Both the position numbers and the translations under genes were made by a program. DNA of 64,000 bases from Saccharopolyspora ipomoeae (GTDB lineage: Bacteria; Actinomycetota; Actinomycetes; Mycobacteriales; Pseudonocardiaceae), in contig NZ_JASAOF010000014.1 of NCBI RefSeq assembly GCF_029952525.1, positions 62,001-126,000 on the forward strand, written 5' to 3'. This document shows, in pieces, positions 9,252-17,337 of the stretch. The notes under the pieces were generated by a model. That model searched no databases and was not told where the DNA came from. It saw nothing but the letters and a program-made list of their open reading frames with translations. Each line of letters starts with the position of its first letter. Position 1 is the first letter of the stretch.

Positions 9252-10022
9252 TCACCGGGTGGCCAGCTGGAGCAGCCCCCAGAGCTGAGCGATGGCGTCG
9301 GGGTCCCCGCTGGTCTCGACGGCGCGGTTGGGCAGCCTGCCCCACATCCACAGGTAGACGGCGCTGGGATCGCCGCCGACCACCGCATCCGGTGTCGTGG
9401 TGGCCACGTCCTGCGAGCTGGTGACCGCGGCGCCGCTCGGGTCGGCGGTGATCAGCCAGTTGCAGCCGGGCACGTGCACGCCCACCGAGCACGGCCGCGT
9501 GGCGGTGATCTGCAGCGAGTGCAGCCGGTAGCCGAAGAAGACCCGCAGCACCTCGTCGACGCCGTCGGTGGCGACCTCCGGATCGATCGGCGTGTGCTCG
9601 ATCCCGGCGGCCGTCTGGACGTCGGCGCGGTGCACGGTGGTGGCGTGCAGCATCCGGCGCACCCAGAAGGCCGCGGTGTGCTGCTCGGGCCACCAGGTCG
9701 GGCACGGGTCGTGCGGTGGTCGGGAGACGAACTCGGCGAGCAGGTCGGCCATCCGCACGGCGAACCGGTTGGTCAGCTCCCGCAGATCCGGCGTGCCGGG
9801 GAGTTCCCAGCGCCGGTGCGCCTCCGGCGATCCGAGCCAGGACAGCACGTCCTCGCACAGGTCGCCGAGGTGCCGGACCGTCTGGCCGACGGTCCGGCCG
9901 GACGCGCTGAACACCGGTGCGTCGACGTGCACGTCGTGCGTCGCCGCGGTCAGCAGCTGCGCCTCGATCCCCAGTTGGTCGAGCATGCGTTCGTGTTCGA
10001 GTGCCACATCAGTACCGTTCAC
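9252..10022 (-). CDS. Maleylpyruvate isomerase family mycothiol-dependent protein
   Basis: A 256-residue protein with the DinB-like four-helix MDMPI N-terminal domain (metal-ligand region around VRHLGDLCEDVLSW and FWVRRMLHATTVHRADV) and a smaller C-terminal alpha/beta domain. Characterised members use mycothiol for isomerisation or detoxification. Here the substrate is unknown. Its start overlaps the end of the upstream HEPN gene by 14 bases, so both are translated from one mRNA. That mRNA probably starts near the tandem LexA boxes at 10534-10564, which would make this a damage-inducible gene. Confidence 0.85.
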   Translation of the reverse strand: MNGTDVALEHERMLDQLGIEAQLLTAATHDVHVDAPVFSASGRTVGQTVRHLGDLCEDVLSWLGSPEAHRRWELPGTPDLRELTNRFAVRMADLLAEFVSRPPHDPCPTWWPEQHTAAFWVRRMLHATTVHRADVQTAAGIEHTPIDPEVATDGVDEVLRVFFGYRLHSLQITATRPCSVGVHVPGCNWLITADPSGAAVTSSQDVATTTPDAVVGGDPSAVYLWMWGRLPNRAVETSGDPDAIAQLWGLLQLATR

Positions 10023-10464
10023 GCGTCGCCCCCAGCAGGCTTCGTCCCACGATGCCGAGGAATTCCCGGCTGTTGTCCAGCAGTTCGTCGGCGTGCGCGT
10101 CGGTCGTGGTCGGGATTCCGGCCTCGGCGGCGGCGCGCCGGTTGGTGTGCGCGGCGAAGTAGGCCGCCCACTCGCGCAGTTCGGGAGCAGCCGCGGTCAG
10201 CAGCTGCCAGACGCTCGCCGGTCGCTTGTCCTGGCGGCGCATCGCGCGCGCCACGACCACCGCTGTGGCCGCCCGCAGCGCCGCCAGGTGCGCGGCCACG
10301 AACCGCTCGCCTGGGCGTTGGGCGATCTCGGCCTCGTGCAGGCAGGTTCGCGCGTGCAGCAGCAGCGAGAGCGCGCCGGCCGGCGTGTCCGCCTCCGGCG
10401 TGGGCCCGCGGTTCTCGGCGGAGTGGCGCGGCGACGGGATCGACAGGTCGGTGGGATAAGACAT
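10009..10464 (-). CDS. SAV_6107-family HEPN domain protein
   Basis: Helical protein of 151 residues resembling the actinobacterial SAV_6107-type HEPN family. The core is LLLHARTCLHEAEIAQRPGERFVAAH and LAALRAATAVVVARAMRRQ, with a second helix pair at ELREWAAYFAAHTNRR. The canonical RNase motif R-x4-6-H of toxin HEPN proteins is not evident, so nuclease activity should not be assumed. GGGAGAG lies before the ATG at 10464. Two adjacent LexA boxes 70-100 bases upstream suggest strong SOS control. It is co-transcribed with the MDMPI-family gene. Confidence 0.8.
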   Translation of the reverse strand: MSYPTDLSIPSPRHSAENRGPTPEADTPAGALSLLLHARTCLHEAEIAQRPGERFVAAHLAALRAATAVVVARAMRRQDKRPASVWQLLTAAAPELREWAAYFAAHTNRRAAAEAGIPTTTDAHADELLDNSREFLGIVGRSLLGATRERY

Positions 10465-10533
10465 CGGCTCTCTCCCTTCGGCTGTGGGGTCCGGCGGCGG
10501 GGCGCTTCCCCCACCCCGTCGCCGGACCGGTGT

Positions 10534-10564
10534 TCGAACGAGAGTTCGTCGAACTGTCGTTCGA
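10534..10564. promoter_or_regulatory. Tandem LexA (SOS) boxes
   Basis: Two boxes share one base: TCGAACGAGAGTTCGT at 10534-10549 (11 of 12 consensus positions) and TCGAACTGTCGTTCGA at 10549-10564 (12 of 12). They lie 70-100 bases before the HEPN gene (minus strand) and about 150 bases before the plus-strand GNAT gene at 10714. The HEPN unit is the closer candidate. Confidence 0.8.
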
Positions 10565-10713
10565 ACATGGCCAGATTAGCGCCAGCCGGAGATCGACTCA
10601 AGCGATGCGCTGTAGCTCACCTGTTCGAGTCACGAACCTGCGGAGGTGATCATGGAATCGCGTTGTCCGGGAGCGAGAAGGACCGCGAGTGCGGGAGGAG
10701 TTAGTGTTCGGCC

Positions 10714-11274
10714 GTGACCGCTGCGCCCTCCCCCAGCTGCGACCGGGTTGTCGAACTGACCACCGATCAGTTGCGAGCGAGACTCCCCGAGGCCCTCCGG
10801 ATCTACGTGACCGCGATGGGCTACCCGCCCGTGACCGCTCAGCAGCGCGCACCGATGTGGTCGGCTCACATGCTGCGCGCCGGCTGGCGCTGCATCGGCG
10901 CGTTCAACGACGACGACGAGCTCACCGGCATCGGCTACGGCTACCTCGGAGCCCCCGGCCAGTGGTGGCACGAGCAGGTCCGCCGCGGCCTGGAGGACAC
11001 CGGAGGCGACCCGGGCACCTGGCTCGAGGACTACTTCGAGCTCACCGAGCTGCACGTGCACCCCAGCGCCCAGGGCGCTGGGCTCGGCGAGGAGATCCTG
11101 CGCAGGCTGCTCGACGGCGCGCCGGGCAGCAAGGTCCTGCTGTCGACCCCGGAGGGGCCGACCCGCGCCTGGAAGCTCTACCAGCGCGTCGGTTTCCAGG
11201 ACGTCCTGCGCAACTACAGCTTCACCGGCGACCCCAGGCCCTTCGCCGTCCTCGGCCGCCCCCTGCCGCTGTGA
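10714..11274 (+). CDS. GNAT family N-acetyltransferase
   Basis: A 186-residue acetyltransferase. The conserved parts are GIGYGYLG, then the acetyl-CoA loop LHVHPSAQGAGLGEEILRRL, and the C-terminal LYQRVGFQDV. Substrate unknown. The GTG start at 10714 lies 13 bases after GGGAGGAG at 10693-10700. It may share the upstream region with the LexA boxes at 10534-10564. It is followed by repeat element copy B. Confidence 0.85.
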   Translation: MTAAPSPSCDRVVELTTDQLRARLPEALRIYVTAMGYPPVTAQQRAPMWSAHMLRAGWRCIGAFNDDDELTGIGYGYLGAPGQWWHEQVRRGLEDTGGDPGTWLEDYFELTELHVHPSAQGAGLGEEILRRLLDGAPGSKVLLSTPEGPTRAWKLYQRVGFQDVLRNYSFTGDPRPFAVLGRPLPL

Positions 11275-11284
11275 GGAGTCGCCT

Positions 11285-11450
11285 TGCTTGGCGGTGCGGG
11301 TAGCAGAACCTGATCGGCTCCGTGGACTCCGTGCGCCGCTCCTTGAGTATGCCAATACACGGCGTCCCGGCGTACTCGCCACGAAGCCGATCAGAACCTG
11401 CGGCGGTGCCAGTGCCTTAGGTGGTGAAAGAGAATGCGGCTCCGCCGCAT
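11285..11450 (+). repeat. Structured intergenic repeat, copy B
   Basis: The best preserved copy in this orientation. Terminus TGCTTGGCGGTGCGGG, central stem CTGATCGGCT (11310-11319) with AGCCGATCAG (11385-11394), apex GTAT-GCCA-ATAC, then TGCCTTAGGTGGTGAAAGAG and the small hairpin ATGCGG-CTC-CCGCAT. Stem bases differ from copy A on both arms. Confidence 0.85.
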
Positions 11451-11470
11451 AGCAGCTCCTTGCCCTCGAC

Positions 11471-11515
11471 GTTGAAAACCCCGGTTTTCGCGCGGTGAGA
11501 ACCGGGGCTTTCGAC
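11471..11515. terminator. Hairpin terminator downstream of DUF885 gene
   Basis: A 16-base arm at 11471-11486 (GTTGAAAACCCCGGTT) faces 11500-11515 with two mismatches and a loop of 13 bases. It sits 12 bases past the DUF885 stop. Its GAAAACC/GGTTTTC words recur in the hairpins at 37568-37636. Confidence 0.55.
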
Positions 11516-11527
11516 GGCGACGCCGCG

Positions 11528-13210
11528 TCAGAGCCGGGTGAGCTGGTCTCGGAGGGTGTCGAGGCCCATCGAGCCCATCTTCAGGGCTTCGGTGTGGAAC
11601 GCCTTGACGTCGAAGGCCGAGCCGTGCCGCCGGCGGGCCTCGTCGCGGGCGGCGCGCCAGAGGCGTTCGCCGAGCTTGTACGACGGGGCCTGGCCCGGCC
11701 AGCCCAGGTAGCGGTCGATCTCGTCGCGGACCTGCGCCGGGTCGGTGATGGTGCGCGAGAGCATGAACTCCAGCCCGAGCTCCGGCGTCCACCGCTCGCC
11801 CTCGTGGAACCCGGTCCCGGCCGGGATCTCCAGCTCCAGGTGCATGCCGATGTCGACGACCACGCGCGCGGCGCGGAACAGCTGGTCGTTGAGCATGCCC
11901 AGCAGGTCGCCGTCGTCGGAGAGGTAGCCGAGCTCGCGCATCAGCCGCTCCGCGTACAGCGCCCAGCCCTCGCCGTGCCCGGAGACGAAGCAGGCCAGCC
12001 GCTGGAACTTGTTGAGCCGCTCCGCCTCGTGCACCGAGGTCGCCACCTGCAGGTGATGCCCCGGCACGCCCTCGTGGTACACAGTGGACACTTCGCGCCA
12101 GGTCGGGAAGTCCTCCCGGTCGGCGGGCACCGACCACCACATCCGGCCCGGGCGGGAGAAGTCGTCGGTGGGACCGGTGTAGTAGGCGCCGACGCCGCCC
12201 CCGGGCGGGGCGATCTTGCACTCCAGCCGCATCAGCGCGTCCGGGATCTCGAAGTGCGTCCCGCGCAGGTCCGCCAGGGCCTGGTCGGAGAGCCGCTGCA
12301 TCCACCGCTCGAACTCGCGCTGCCCGCGCACCCGGTAGCGCTCGTCGGCGTCGAGCGCGGCGGCGGCCTCGGCCAGCGAGGCGCCCGGCTTGATCCGGTC
12401 GGCGACCTGCTTCATCTCGGCCTCGATGCCGGAGAACTCCTGCCAGCCCCACTCGTAGGCCTCGCGCAGGTCCAGCTTCGCGCCGGTGAAGTAGCGGGAC
12501 CACAGCCGGTAGCGCTCCTCGCCGACCGCGTCCTTCTCCGGGGCCTGGGGCAGCAGGTCGCCGCGCAGGAAGTCGGCCAGGCCCGCGTAGGCCTCGGCGG
12601 CCGACTCGGCGGCGGTCTCCAGCTCCCGGCGCAGCGAGTCCTCGACGCCCTGGGCGCGGCCGACCATCGCGGCGAAGAACGACTCACCGCCGGTGCGCCC
12701 GGACCAGGTGTCGCACTGCTCGGCGACCTTGCGGACCTGCCGCGCGGCCGCGACGTTTCCGGAGGCGGCGGCCTCGGCGAGCCCGGCGCGCAGCCCCAGC
12801 ACCGCGCGCGGCATCGCCGCCAGGCGGCGGCCGATCGTCCGCCAGTCGGCGGCGGTGTCGCCGGGCATGAGGTCGAAGACCTGGCGCAGCTCCTGGGCGG
12901 GGCTGGCGATGACGTTCAGCGAGGACATGTCCGCGCCGATCTCGTGCAGTTCGACGTCGAGACCGATGCGCTCGGTGAACACGGCCTGCGCGATCCGCTC
13001 GGAGTCGTCGGCCGGAGTCGCCTCGCGCACCGCGGCGAGGCTCCGAGCCGCGAGCTCCGCGCGGGCCCGGTGACCGTCGGGCGAGTAGTCGGTCAGTTCC
13101 TCTTCCCCACCGGGCACGCCCAGGTAGGTGCTCGCGATCGGATCCAGCGCCGCCAGCTCGTCGACGAACCGGTCGCTGATCGCGTGTACGCCGTTGTGGT
13201 CAACTCCCAT
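11528..13210 (-). CDS. DUF885 domain protein (putative zinc metallopeptidase)
   Basis: A 560-residue protein of the DUF885 family, whose members carry a thermolysin-like HExxH variant. Here the motif is VYHEGVPGHHLQ, the family signature. The C-terminus holds the helix ELGLEFMLSRTITDPAQVRDE and ends with AFHTEALKMGSMGLDTLRDQL. No signal peptide is seen, so it is probably cytoplasmic; the substrate is unknown. The ATG at 13210 is preceded by TAGCGT with a 6-base spacer, indicating a leaderless mRNA. It is divergent from the LppM-like gene. Confidence 0.87.
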   Translation of the reverse strand: MGVDHNGVHAISDRFVDELAALDPIASTYLGVPGGEEELTDYSPDGHRARAELAARSLAAVREATPADDSERIAQAVFTERIGLDVELHEIGADMSSLNVIASPAQELRQVFDLMPGDTAADWRTIGRRLAAMPRAVLGLRAGLAEAAASGNVAAARQVRKVAEQCDTWSGRTGGESFFAAMVGRAQGVEDSLRRELETAAESAAEAYAGLADFLRGDLLPQAPEKDAVGEERYRLWSRYFTGAKLDLREAYEWGWQEFSGIEAEMKQVADRIKPGASLAEAAAALDADERYRVRGQREFERWMQRLSDQALADLRGTHFEIPDALMRLECKIAPPGGGVGAYYTGPTDDFSRPGRMWWSVPADREDFPTWREVSTVYHEGVPGHHLQVATSVHEAERLNKFQRLACFVSGHGEGWALYAERLMRELGYLSDDGDLLGMLNDQLFRAARVVVDIGMHLELEIPAGTGFHEGERWTPELGLEFMLSRTITDPAQVRDEIDRYLGWPGQAPSYKLGERLWRAARDEARRRHGSAFDVKAFHTEALKMGSMGLDTLRDQLTRL

Positions 13211-13216
13211 GCCGCC

Positions 13217-13222
13217 ACGCTA
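13217..13222 (-). promoter_or_regulatory. Putative -10 box (TAGCGT), leaderless DUF885 gene
   Basis: Minus-strand TAGCGT followed by six bases and then the ATG at 13210. No ribosome binding site is seen. Confidence 0.5.
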
Positions 13223-13322
13223 GCGCGCGCCGAAAGAACCGACGCGATACGACGAAAAGCGGACACGCGTGAGTCGATCACACGAACGGCGAAGGTCCCG
13301 CTTCGGTGGCAGCATCCCTCGC

Positions 13323-13985
13323 GTGGAGGGGAACACACCGCGTCGCGCGCTGAAGCTGCTGCTGGTCGTCGTGCTGTGCACGCTGCTCAGCGGCTGCCTG
13401 CACGTCAGAGCCGCCATGACGATCTCCGGCGAGGACAAGGTCTCCGGCGAGGTGCTGGTGGCCACCGAAACCCCGGACGGCAAGGTGCCGTTCGAGCTGC
13501 GACCACCTCCCGATCTCGCCGACCGCGTGCACGTGCGCCCCTACAAGGAGGGCACCCGGGTCGGCGCGAACCTGTCGTTCAACGACCTCTCCTACCAGGA
13601 GATCGAGCAGCTGGCGGCCGCGATGAGCCCGGCGGACTCGCGCTTCTCGCTGAAGATGTACCGCACCGGCTCGCTCGTGGTCTTCGAGGGATCGGCGGAT
13701 CTCACGCCGCTCGCCGACACCGATTCCGGGATCGAGCTGAAGATCAGCGCGCCGGGCGAGATCACCACCACCAACGGCGAGGAGAGCGCCGGCACCGTCA
13801 CCTGGCTGCTGCAGCCGGGCGAGATCACCCAACCGCAGGCGACCTTCCAGTTCTCCACCGGCTCCGGCCTGGACTGGATCGGCTGGGCGCTGCTGGTCTG
13901 CGGCGTGGCGATCGTCTCGGCGGCGCTGGTCGGCGCGCTCGCACTGCGCAACCACCTGCGCACCAGACCCGGTGCTCGACTCTGA
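13323..13985 (+). CDS. lppM: LppM-like lipoprotein (DUF3153)
   Basis: Membrane-anchored lipoprotein of 220 residues, homologous in organisation to LppM (Rv2171), which in mycobacteria acts at the cell envelope and affects host interaction. A signal peptide (RRALKLLLVVVLCTLL) leads to the lipobox LLSGC. The body is a beta-rich DUF3153 domain, followed by a C-terminal membrane helix WIGWALLVCGVAIVSAALVG and a short basic tail. I chose the GTG at 13323 because it gives a normal signal peptide; an in-frame start at 13269 would add 18 mostly basic residues. The next genes continue the Rv2171-Rv2178c order. Confidence 0.8.
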   Translation: MEGNTPRRALKLLLVVVLCTLLSGCLHVRAAMTISGEDKVSGEVLVATETPDGKVPFELRPPPDLADRVHVRPYKEGTRVGANLSFNDLSYQEIEQLAAAMSPADSRFSLKMYRTGSLVVFEGSADLTPLADTDSGIELKISAPGEITTTNGEESAGTVTWLLQPGEITQPQATFQFSTGSGLDWIGWALLVCGVAIVSAALVGALALRNHLRTRPGARL

Positions 13986-14005
13986 GACGTGCTGGGGATC
14001 GCTCC

Positions 14006-14036
14006 GCTCGGCGGTGCGGACGGCGGAACCCAGCGC
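14006..14036 (+). repeat. Possible truncated remnant of the structured repeat
   Basis: The first 25 bases match the conserved terminus of copies A and B at about 21 positions (GCTCGGCGGTGCGG then CGGAACC). The central stem is missing. It lies between the LppM and polyprenyl synthase genes. Confidence 0.4.
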
Positions 14037-14132
14037 CGTCACGCTCCGGAGTTTTCCCAGCTACGGGGAGCGACGCAGTGGCCCCGCAGGAAGCCGCGCG
14101 AACGCATCGCGCAGGATGGAGGTGTGCCTCCC

Positions 14133-15251
14133 ATGTATTCGGCCACCATGCGGGCCCCCGGCGGCAACGCCGATTTCGAAGCTGATCTGCCCGGTCACGT
14201 CCAGCGGACGCTGACGGCCTACTTGCAAGCGCGGCGCGACGAGGCGGCCGACCTCGATCCCGCCGTCGGGGCCGCTGTGGCCGAGCTCAACGACTTCGTG
14301 CTCGGCGGCGGCAAGCGCATCCGCCCGACCTTCGCCTGGTGGGGCTGGCGGGCTTGCGGCGGCGCGGCCGACGGGCCGGAGGCCGCGGCGATGCTGCAGG
14401 CGGCGAGCGCGCTGGAGCTGATCCAGACCTGCGCGCTGGTGCACGACGACCTCATCGACGAGTCCGACACGCGGCGCGGCAAGCCGACCGTTCACCGGCG
14501 CTTCCAGCAGCAGCACCGCGACTCCGACTACACCGGTGACGACACCCAGTTCGGCATGGCCGCCGCCGTGCTGCTCGGCGACCTGGCGCTGGCCTGGGCC
14601 GACGACATGCTGCACTCCGCCGGCATCCCGGCCGAGGCGATGCAGCGAGCGCTGCGGCCGTGGCGCGCGATGCGCACCGAGGTCCTCTCCGGCCAGTACC
14701 TGGACGTGCTGGGCCAGGTGAACGTCGACGAGTCGCCCGAGGCCGCGCTGAAGATCTGCCAGCTCAAGGCCGCTTCCTACACCGTCCAGCGGCCGCTGGA
14801 GATCGGCGCCGAGATCGCCGGGGCGGGCCCCGAGGAGCTGGCGGCGCTGCGCCGCTTCGGTTCCGACATCGGCGTGGCCTTCCAGCTGCGCGACGACCTG
14901 CTCGGCGTGTTCGGCGACCCGGTGGTGACCGGCAAGCCCGCCGGGGACGACCTCCGCGAGGGCAAGCGCACGGTGCTCATCGCCGAGGCCGTGGCCGAGG
15001 CCCGCGAGCGCGGGGACCAGGAGAAGCTGGACCTGCTGCACGAGGTGCTGGGCGACCCGCTGCTCACCGAGGAGCGGGTGGAAGCCGCCCGCGAGGTGCT
15101 CACCGAGCTGGGTGCGGTCACCGCCGTGGAGAAGCGGATCACCGAGCTGACCGGGTCGGCGATGCTCGCCCTGCACACCGCCGGGCTCGACGAGCCGGCG
15201 GCGTCGCGGCTGGCCGAGCTGGCCATCGCGGTCACCGACCGCAGCCACTGA
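14133..15251 (+). CDS. idsA: Polyprenyl (geranylgeranyl-type) diphosphate synthase
   Basis: Condenses isopentenyl diphosphate with allylic diphosphates to make C15-C20 prenyl diphosphates. The 372-residue protein has GGGKRIRP, the first aspartate-rich motif DDLID at residues 105-109, and a second aspartate site QLRDDLLGVFGD near 251-262. It corresponds to idsA2 (Rv2173). GGAGGTG at 14118-14124 lies 8 bases before the ATG at 14133. The next gene, a phytoene desaturase-like enzyme, begins 4 bases after its stop, so the two form an operon and the product may feed carotenoid synthesis. Confidence 0.93.
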   Translation: MYSATMRAPGGNADFEADLPGHVQRTLTAYLQARRDEAADLDPAVGAAVAELNDFVLGGGKRIRPTFAWWGWRACGGAADGPEAAAMLQAASALELIQTCALVHDDLIDESDTRRGKPTVHRRFQQQHRDSDYTGDDTQFGMAAAVLLGDLALAWADDMLHSAGIPAEAMQRALRPWRAMRTEVLSGQYLDVLGQVNVDESPEAALKICQLKAASYTVQRPLEIGAEIAGAGPEELAALRRFGSDIGVAFQLRDDLLGVFGDPVVTGKPAGDDLREGKRTVLIAEAVAEARERGDQEKLDLLHEVLGDPLLTEERVEAAREVLTELGAVTAVEKRITELTGSAMLALHTAGLDEPAASRLAELAIAVTDRSH

Positions 15252-15255
15252 TCCG

Positions 15256-16731
15256 ATGCGCGCGGTCGCCGGTCGCACCGACCACGTGGTGATCGTCGGC
15301 GCAGGTCTGGCGGGCCTGTCGGCCGCGCTGCACCTGGCCGGTACCGGACGTCGCGTGACGGTGCTGGAACGCGCCGACGTGCCCGGCGGGCGCGCCGGGC
15401 TGCACGTGCTCGACGGGTACCGGATCGACACCGGGCCGACGGTGCTGACCATGCCCGAGCTGCTCGACGAGGCGCTGCACGCGGTCGGCTCGTCGGTGCG
15501 CGAACGCCTCGACCTGATCCCGCTGCACCCCGCCTACCAGGCGCGTTTCGCCGACGGCTCGGAGCTGGCGGTGCACACCGACGCCGAGGCGATGGAGCAG
15601 GAGGTCCGGCGGCTGGCCGGGCCGCGCGAGGCCGACGGGTACCGGCGGCTGCGGCGCTGGCTGACCGAGGTGCACCGGGCGGAGATGCACCGGTTCATCG
15701 ACGCCAACTTCGACTCGCCGCTGGACCTGGTCTCGCCGGAGCTGGCGCGACTGGTCGCGCTCGGCGGGTTCGGCAGGTTCGGCCCGGCGATCGGGCGGTT
15801 CCTGCGCGACGAGCGGGTGCGACGGGTGTTCTCCTTCCAGGCGCTCTACGCCGGGCTGGACCCGCGCCGCGCGCTGGCGCTGTACGCGGTGATCTCCTAC
15901 ATGGACACGGTCAACGGCGTGTGGTTCCCGCGCGGCGGCATGCACGCGGTGCCCACGGCGATGGCCGAAGCGGCGGCGAGCGCCGGGGTGGAGTTCCGCT
16001 ACGGCGCCGAGGTCACCGGGCTGGAGCGCAGCGGTGATCGGATCACCGCGGTCCGCACCGCCGACGAGCGGGTCCCGGCCGACGCCGTGGTGCTCACCCC
16101 GGACCTGCCGGTGGTGCACCGGTTGCTGGGCCGGAGCCCGAAGCGCCGGTTGCGCTGGTCGCCGTCGGCGGTGGTGCTGCACGCGGGCACCACGCGCGAC
16201 TGGGGTTCGGCGCACCACACGATCTCGTTCGGCGAGGCCTGGCAGGACACCTTCACCGAGATCATCCGCGACGGCCGTCCGATGAGCGATCCGTCGCTGC
16301 TGATCACCAGGCCGACCGCGAGCGATCCGTCGCTGGCGCCGGAGGGCCGCGAGCTGCACTACGTGCTCGCGCCGTGCCCGAACCTGCGGACCGGGCCGAT
16401 CGACTGGCGGCGCGTGGGGCCTCGCTACCGGGACGAGCTGGTGGGCGTCCTCGAACGCCGGGGCTTCGCGGGCTTCGACGCCGCGATCGAGACGTCGGAG
16501 CTGGTGACGCCGCTGGAGTGGGCGGCGGAGGGGCACGCCGCCGGGACGCCGTTCTCGGCGGCGCACACCTTCTCCCAGACCGGGCCGTTCCGGCCGAGGA
16601 ACCTGGTCCGGGGGCTGGGCAACGTCGTCCTCGCCGGGTCGGGGACGACGCCGGGCGTCGGCGTCCCGCCGGTGCTGATCTCGGGCAAGCTCGCCGCGCA
16701 GCGCGTGGTGGGCGGTTTTAGCCATAATTGA
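15256..16731 (+). CDS. crtI: Phytoene desaturase-like oxidoreductase
   Basis: FAD-dependent carotenoid desaturase family, 491 residues. A Rossmann dinucleotide fold lies near the N-terminus (VIVGAGLAGLSAALHLAG) and PGGRAG and GYRIDTGPTVLTMP follow. FSFQALYAGLDP is in the middle, and the carotenoid oxidase signature GTTPGVGVPPVLISG is near the end. It directly follows the prenyl diphosphate synthase gene. No phytoene synthase (crtB) is in the window, so the substrate source is unclear; a dehydrosqualene-type substrate is possible. The last codons (GFSHN and stop) are supplied by a palindromic repeat at 16713-16776. Confidence 0.88.
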   Translation: MRAVAGRTDHVVIVGAGLAGLSAALHLAGTGRRVTVLERADVPGGRAGLHVLDGYRIDTGPTVLTMPELLDEALHAVGSSVRERLDLIPLHPAYQARFADGSELAVHTDAEAMEQEVRRLAGPREADGYRRLRRWLTEVHRAEMHRFIDANFDSPLDLVSPELARLVALGGFGRFGPAIGRFLRDERVRRVFSFQALYAGLDPRRALALYAVISYMDTVNGVWFPRGGMHAVPTAMAEAAASAGVEFRYGAEVTGLERSGDRITAVRTADERVPADAVVLTPDLPVVHRLLGRSPKRRLRWSPSAVVLHAGTTRDWGSAHHTISFGEAWQDTFTEIIRDGRPMSDPSLLITRPTASDPSLAPEGRELHYVLAPCPNLRTGPIDWRRVGPRYRDELVGVLERRGFAGFDAAIETSELVTPLEWAAEGHAAGTPFSAAHTFSQTGPFRPRNLVRGLGNVVLAGSGTTPGVGVPPVLISGKLAAQRVVGGFSHN

Positions 16732-16776
16732 CCGGGCAAAACGGACATTGATCATGGGTGATCATGGCTAAAACCG
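16713..16776. repeat. TTTTAGCC palindromic repeat, copy 1
   Basis: Arms CGGTTTTAGCCAT (16713-16725) and ATGGCTAAAACCG (16764-16776) form a perfect 13-bp stem around a loop of 38 bases. The loop begins AATTGACCGG and contains GATCATGGGTGATC. It belongs with 25066-25137 and 57327-57396. It overlaps the 3-prime end of crtI. Confidence 0.85.
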
Positions 16777-16868
16777 TCCCGGATGGCGCCACGCGGGCAC
16801 TCTGACGATGATGCTGGGGGGCTGATCATCGCGGTCCCGCAACGACACCCAGTGAGCTAGGAGTTCGC

Positions 16869-17291
16869 ATGTCCAAGCCGCCGCTGCCGCCCGACGCCGT
16901 CGAGCTGCTGCGCCGCGCCAACCCGTCCGTGATCACGACGCTGCGCTCCGACGGCACGCCGGTCTCGACCCCCACCTGGTACCTGTGGGAGGACGACGGC
17001 CGAGTCATGATCAACATGGACGCCGGTCGGGTTCGCCTCAAGCACATCCGGCGCGACCCGCGCGTGACGCTGAGCGTCCTCGACTCCGGCGACTGGTACA
17101 CCCACGTCACCATCGTCGGCCGGGTGACCGAGTTCGCCGACGACGAGGGCCTGGTCCACATCGACCGGCTCGCGCAGCACTACCTCGGAGACAAGTACCC
17201 GAACCGGGAGAACCCGCGGGTCACCGCGTGGATCGAGGTCGACAGGTGGCACGGCTGGGGCGCCATGAAGGACAACAACCAGCCCGGCTGA
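16869..17291 (+). CDS. PPOX class F420-dependent flavin-fold protein
   Basis: Split-barrel protein of 140 residues of the pyridoxamine 5-phosphate oxidase-like group that in actinobacteria often binds F420. Conserved parts are SVITTLRSDGTPVSTPTWY at residues about 20-38, then RVRLKHIRRDPRVTLSV, and VTAWIEVDRWHGWG at the end. The substrate is unknown. Start fixed by TAGGAG a few bases before the ATG at 16869. It follows the crtI-end repeat and converges on the Rv2175c-like gene. Confidence 0.87.
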   Translation: MSKPPLPPDAVELLRRANPSVITTLRSDGTPVSTPTWYLWEDDGRVMINMDAGRVRLKHIRRDPRVTLSVLDSGDWYTHVTIVGRVTEFADDEGLVHIDRLAQHYLGDKYPNRENPRVTAWIEVDRWHGWGAMKDNNQPG

Positions 17292-17337
17292 GCCGCACCG
17301 GCCGCGGGTGGCGCACCGGTCGCCACCCGCGCCGGCC

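Noticed and set aside
10567..10601. A short minus-strand peptide frame starting MFERQFDEL at the LexA boxes
   Set aside because: The pattern comes from translating the tandem palindromes. It is out of frame with the HEPN gene and has no ribosome binding site.
16713..16776. Short peptides containing IMAKTV in the TTTTAGCC repeats
   Set aside because: All three arise from the palindrome arm itself and run into unrelated sequence.
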